From contig NZ_JAIRAU010000028.1 in assembly GCF_020073745.1 (NCBI RefSeq), positions 434,001-498,000 of the forward strand: DNA of 64,000 nucleotides, given 5' to 3'. Numbering within the stretch: the first letter of the stretch is position 1; each line of letters starts with the position of its first letter. The stretch comes from Nannocystis pusilla. Lineage in GTDB: Bacteria > Myxococcota_A > Polyangia > Nannocystales > Nannocystaceae. The position numbers were made by a program, and so were the translations under genes. Of the stretch, positions 62,646 to 64,000 are shown piece after piece. The notes under the pieces are model-generated. The model made no database searches. It worked only from the letters and a program-made list of their open reading frames with translations, and was not told the origin of the DNA.

Positions 62646-63371
62646 ATGCACCCCGAGACGATGATCCCCGTGCTCCCCTCGGTGTCGCTCGCCGACACCC
62701 TGGCCTTCTACCGCCTGCTCGGCTTCGAGGTCACCTACGAGCAGACCCGCCCGTACGTGTACGGCTCCGTCCGTCGCGGCGGCATGGAGGTGCACTTCAT
62801 GGGCATCAAGGAGCTCGACCCGAAGGACGCGTACAGCACGTGCCTCGTGATGGTCCCCGAGGTCGAGCAGCTGCACGCCACCTTCGCCGGCGCGCTGCGC
62901 AGCGGCTACGGCAAGCTGCCGATCGCCGGCATCCCGCGGATCACCCGCATGAAGCCCGGCCAGACCCGCTTCACCGTGGTCGACGTCGCCGGCAACTCGC
63001 TGGTCTTCATCAAGCAGGGCGCCGGCGGCGGCGAGGACGAGGACCCGCTCGAGGCTGTCAAGCGCCGGCCCGACGAGTCGCGCCTGGCCCACGCGGTCCG
63101 CTTCGCCGCGCGCCTGCGCGACTTCAAGAATGACGACCCGGCCGCCGCCAGGGTCCTCGACCTGGCCCTCGCCCGCCCCGAGCCCGGCGACCCGCTCGAG
63201 CGCGCCCGGGCCCTCTCGGCCCGCATCGAGCTGGCCGTGGCCCTCTCCGACCCGGCCCGCGCGGAGACCCTCCGCGCCGAACTCGCCGCGCTGCCGCTGT
63301 CCGCCGACCAGCGCGCCGAGCTCGCGGCGGAGCTCGAGCGCGCCCGCGAGCTCGAGCGCTCGCAGGAGTGA
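62646..63371 (+). CDS. VOC/glyoxalase-bleomycin resistance protein with helical tail
   Basis: 241 residues from the ATG at 62646. The N-terminal 120 residues are one vicinal-oxygen-chelate domain of the bleomycin-resistance type: MIPVLPSVSLADTLAFYRLLGFEVTY, read in parts (LADTLAFYRLLGFEVTY), MEVHFMGIKEL, YSTCLVMVPEVEQLHATF, GQTRFTVVDVAGNSLVFI. The C-terminal half (about 125-241) is an Ala/Arg/Glu-rich helical extension (RARALSARIELAVALSD, RAELAAELERARELERSQE) not part of the fold, seen as a TPR-like or coiled tail. With a MarR repressor in front, it may give resistance to a natural antibiotic (inference). Confidence 0.88.
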   Translation: MHPETMIPVLPSVSLADTLAFYRLLGFEVTYEQTRPYVYGSVRRGGMEVHFMGIKELDPKDAYSTCLVMVPEVEQLHATFAGALRSGYGKLPIAGIPRITRMKPGQTRFTVVDVAGNSLVFIKQGAGGGEDEDPLEAVKRRPDESRLAHAVRFAARLRDFKNDDPAAARVLDLALARPEPGDPLERARALSARIELAVALSDPARAETLRAELAALPLSADQRAELAAELERARELERSQE

Positions 63372-63386
63372 GCCCGCTCATCAGGA

Positions 63387-63418
63387 CATGTCTTCACAGA
63401 CATGTCCATTTCGACATC
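63387..63418. repeat. 14-bp module array
   Basis: CATG 63387, CATG 63401, CATC 63415, in the gap after the VOC gene. Confidence 0.65.
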
Positions 63419-63451
63419 CACCGCTGCAGCCGCTCTCGCTCGCAGCATCGA

Positions 63452-63483
63452 CCTGCCCTCCTGGACATGTCCGCTTCGGCATC
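63452..63483. repeat. 14-bp module array
   Basis: CCTG 63452, CATG 63466, CATC 63480. Confidence 0.65.
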
Positions 63484-63652
63484 TCTCGCTGCAGGCCACA
63501 CGACTTGGGCGGTCGCGGGTGCCCCGCCGCGGCAAGGCCGTCCACCGCGCCGGCCTCGCCGACCAGCGGCCTCCTCCGCGCGCATCCCCGCGAGGAGCCC
63601 GACCGCCGGCGCCCACCTGCAGCCCCCCGGCCCTGCGCTCCATCGTGTCGAC

Positions 63653-64000
63653 GTGCCGCGCCCCGCTCTCCCGTCGCTCGCGCTCGCCGCGGCCGCGTGC
63701 GCCCCGTCGGCCGACACCGCGCCTCCCGGCGGCGACGAGTACCCGCCGGTCGTCAACCCGTACGAAGACGTCGACCTCGCGCCGGAACCCGACGCCCCGA
63801 CGTGGCACTCGCTCGGCGGCGTCGTCGCCGAACCGGCGGCCACGCTCGGCGCCGACGGCCGCATCGAGGTGTTCGTGCGCGGCCGCGACGACGCGCTGTG
63901 GCACATCCATCAGGTCGCGCCGAACGGCGGCTGGTCGGAGTGGTTTTCGCTCGGCGGTCGGCTCGGCGGCGGCGCGGTCGTCGGCGAGGACGGCAACGGC
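63653..64000 (+). CDS. Start of a lectin-like beta-propeller lipoprotein (cut by window end)
   Basis: A frame open from the GTG at 63653 to the last base (116 codons). It begins with a short signal and lipobox (PALPSLALAAAACAPS), a Pro/Asp-rich linker, then tandem propeller-blade motifs: TWHSLGGVVAEPAATLGADG, RIEVFVRGRDDALWHI, GGWSEWFSLGGRLGGGAVVG. The W-x-x-LGG ... I-x-V-F-x-R-x-x-D-x-A-L-W pattern is that of PLL/fucose-binding lectin-like propellers found in many myxobacterial and Photorhabdus lectins. It would bind sugars at the cell surface. The complete gene lies beyond the window. Confidence 0.8.
   Translation, partial: MPRPALPSLALAAAACAPSADTAPPGGDEYPPVVNPYEDVDLAPEPDAPTWHSLGGVVAEPAATLGADGRIEVFVRGRDDALWHIHQVAPNGGWSEWFSLGGRLGGGAVVGEDGNG

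Overview
The window looks like chromosome of a high-GC myxobacterium, most likely of the Nannocystis/Plesiocystis side of Myxococcota (inference). Support comes from very G/C-rich third codon positions, many lipoproteins with Ser/Thr/Gly linkers after the lipobox, an FHA-domain sigma-54 activator, a giant Ser/Thr kinase with FG-GAP repeats, a PilZ protein of the myxobacterial type, a DUF2330 protein with a MYXO-CTERM-like tail, and the MoxR/DUF58/vWA trio. I see no rRNA, tRNA, CRISPR array, integrase or insertion sequence.

Layout. 1-9.4 kb: a rhomboid-like membrane protein, an FHA-sigma54 activator overlapping two envelope genes, a small lipoprotein, the ybjN-pspA pair (minus), and uppS-cdsA. 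9.4-20.9 kb: a lipoprotein, a secreted GH92 mannosidase, a Rof-like protein, an SRPBCC protein, the moxR-DUF58-batA operon, a frameshifted PD-(D/E)XK-type gene and a rhodanese-MoeB fusion. 21-36 kb: nagZ, an outer-membrane barrel candidate, radA, a lipoprotein, a carotenoid oxygenase, recA with an SOS-like promoter, an unknown gene, a UshA-type nucleotidase and cinA. 35-41 kb: a signalling cassette of PP2C phosphatase, PilZ protein and a 1459-residue kinase. 41-51 kb: a Tat/lipoprotein amidohydrolase, small coiled-coil and lipoprotein genes, a PcrA/UvrD helicase beside a solitary tail-tube-like protein, and a hybrid sensor kinase. 50.6-54.9 kb: a terpene synthase divergent from an MMPL exporter plus LolA-like pair. 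54.9-64 kb: DUF2330 protein, a protein with six zinc-finger-like modules, a membrane protein, an alpha/beta hydrolase lipoprotein, a MarR-VOC pair, and the start of a lectin-like beta-propeller lipoprotein cut by the window end.

The most striking thing is not a gene. A 14-bp dyad-symmetric module, consensus TGTCC-N4-GGACA, is scattered through the whole window at about 55 places (counted by eye). It occurs singly or as head-to-tail arrays of 2-7 modules with an exact 14-bp step, so that CA|TG junctions read as CATG every 14 bp. Arrays sit between genes, on start and stop codons, between convergent genes as hairpins, and inside coding sequence, including conserved codons. Because 14 is not a multiple of 3 the pattern is a DNA-level (or RNA-hairpin-level) signal, not a protein repeat. 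I do not recognise it as a described element.
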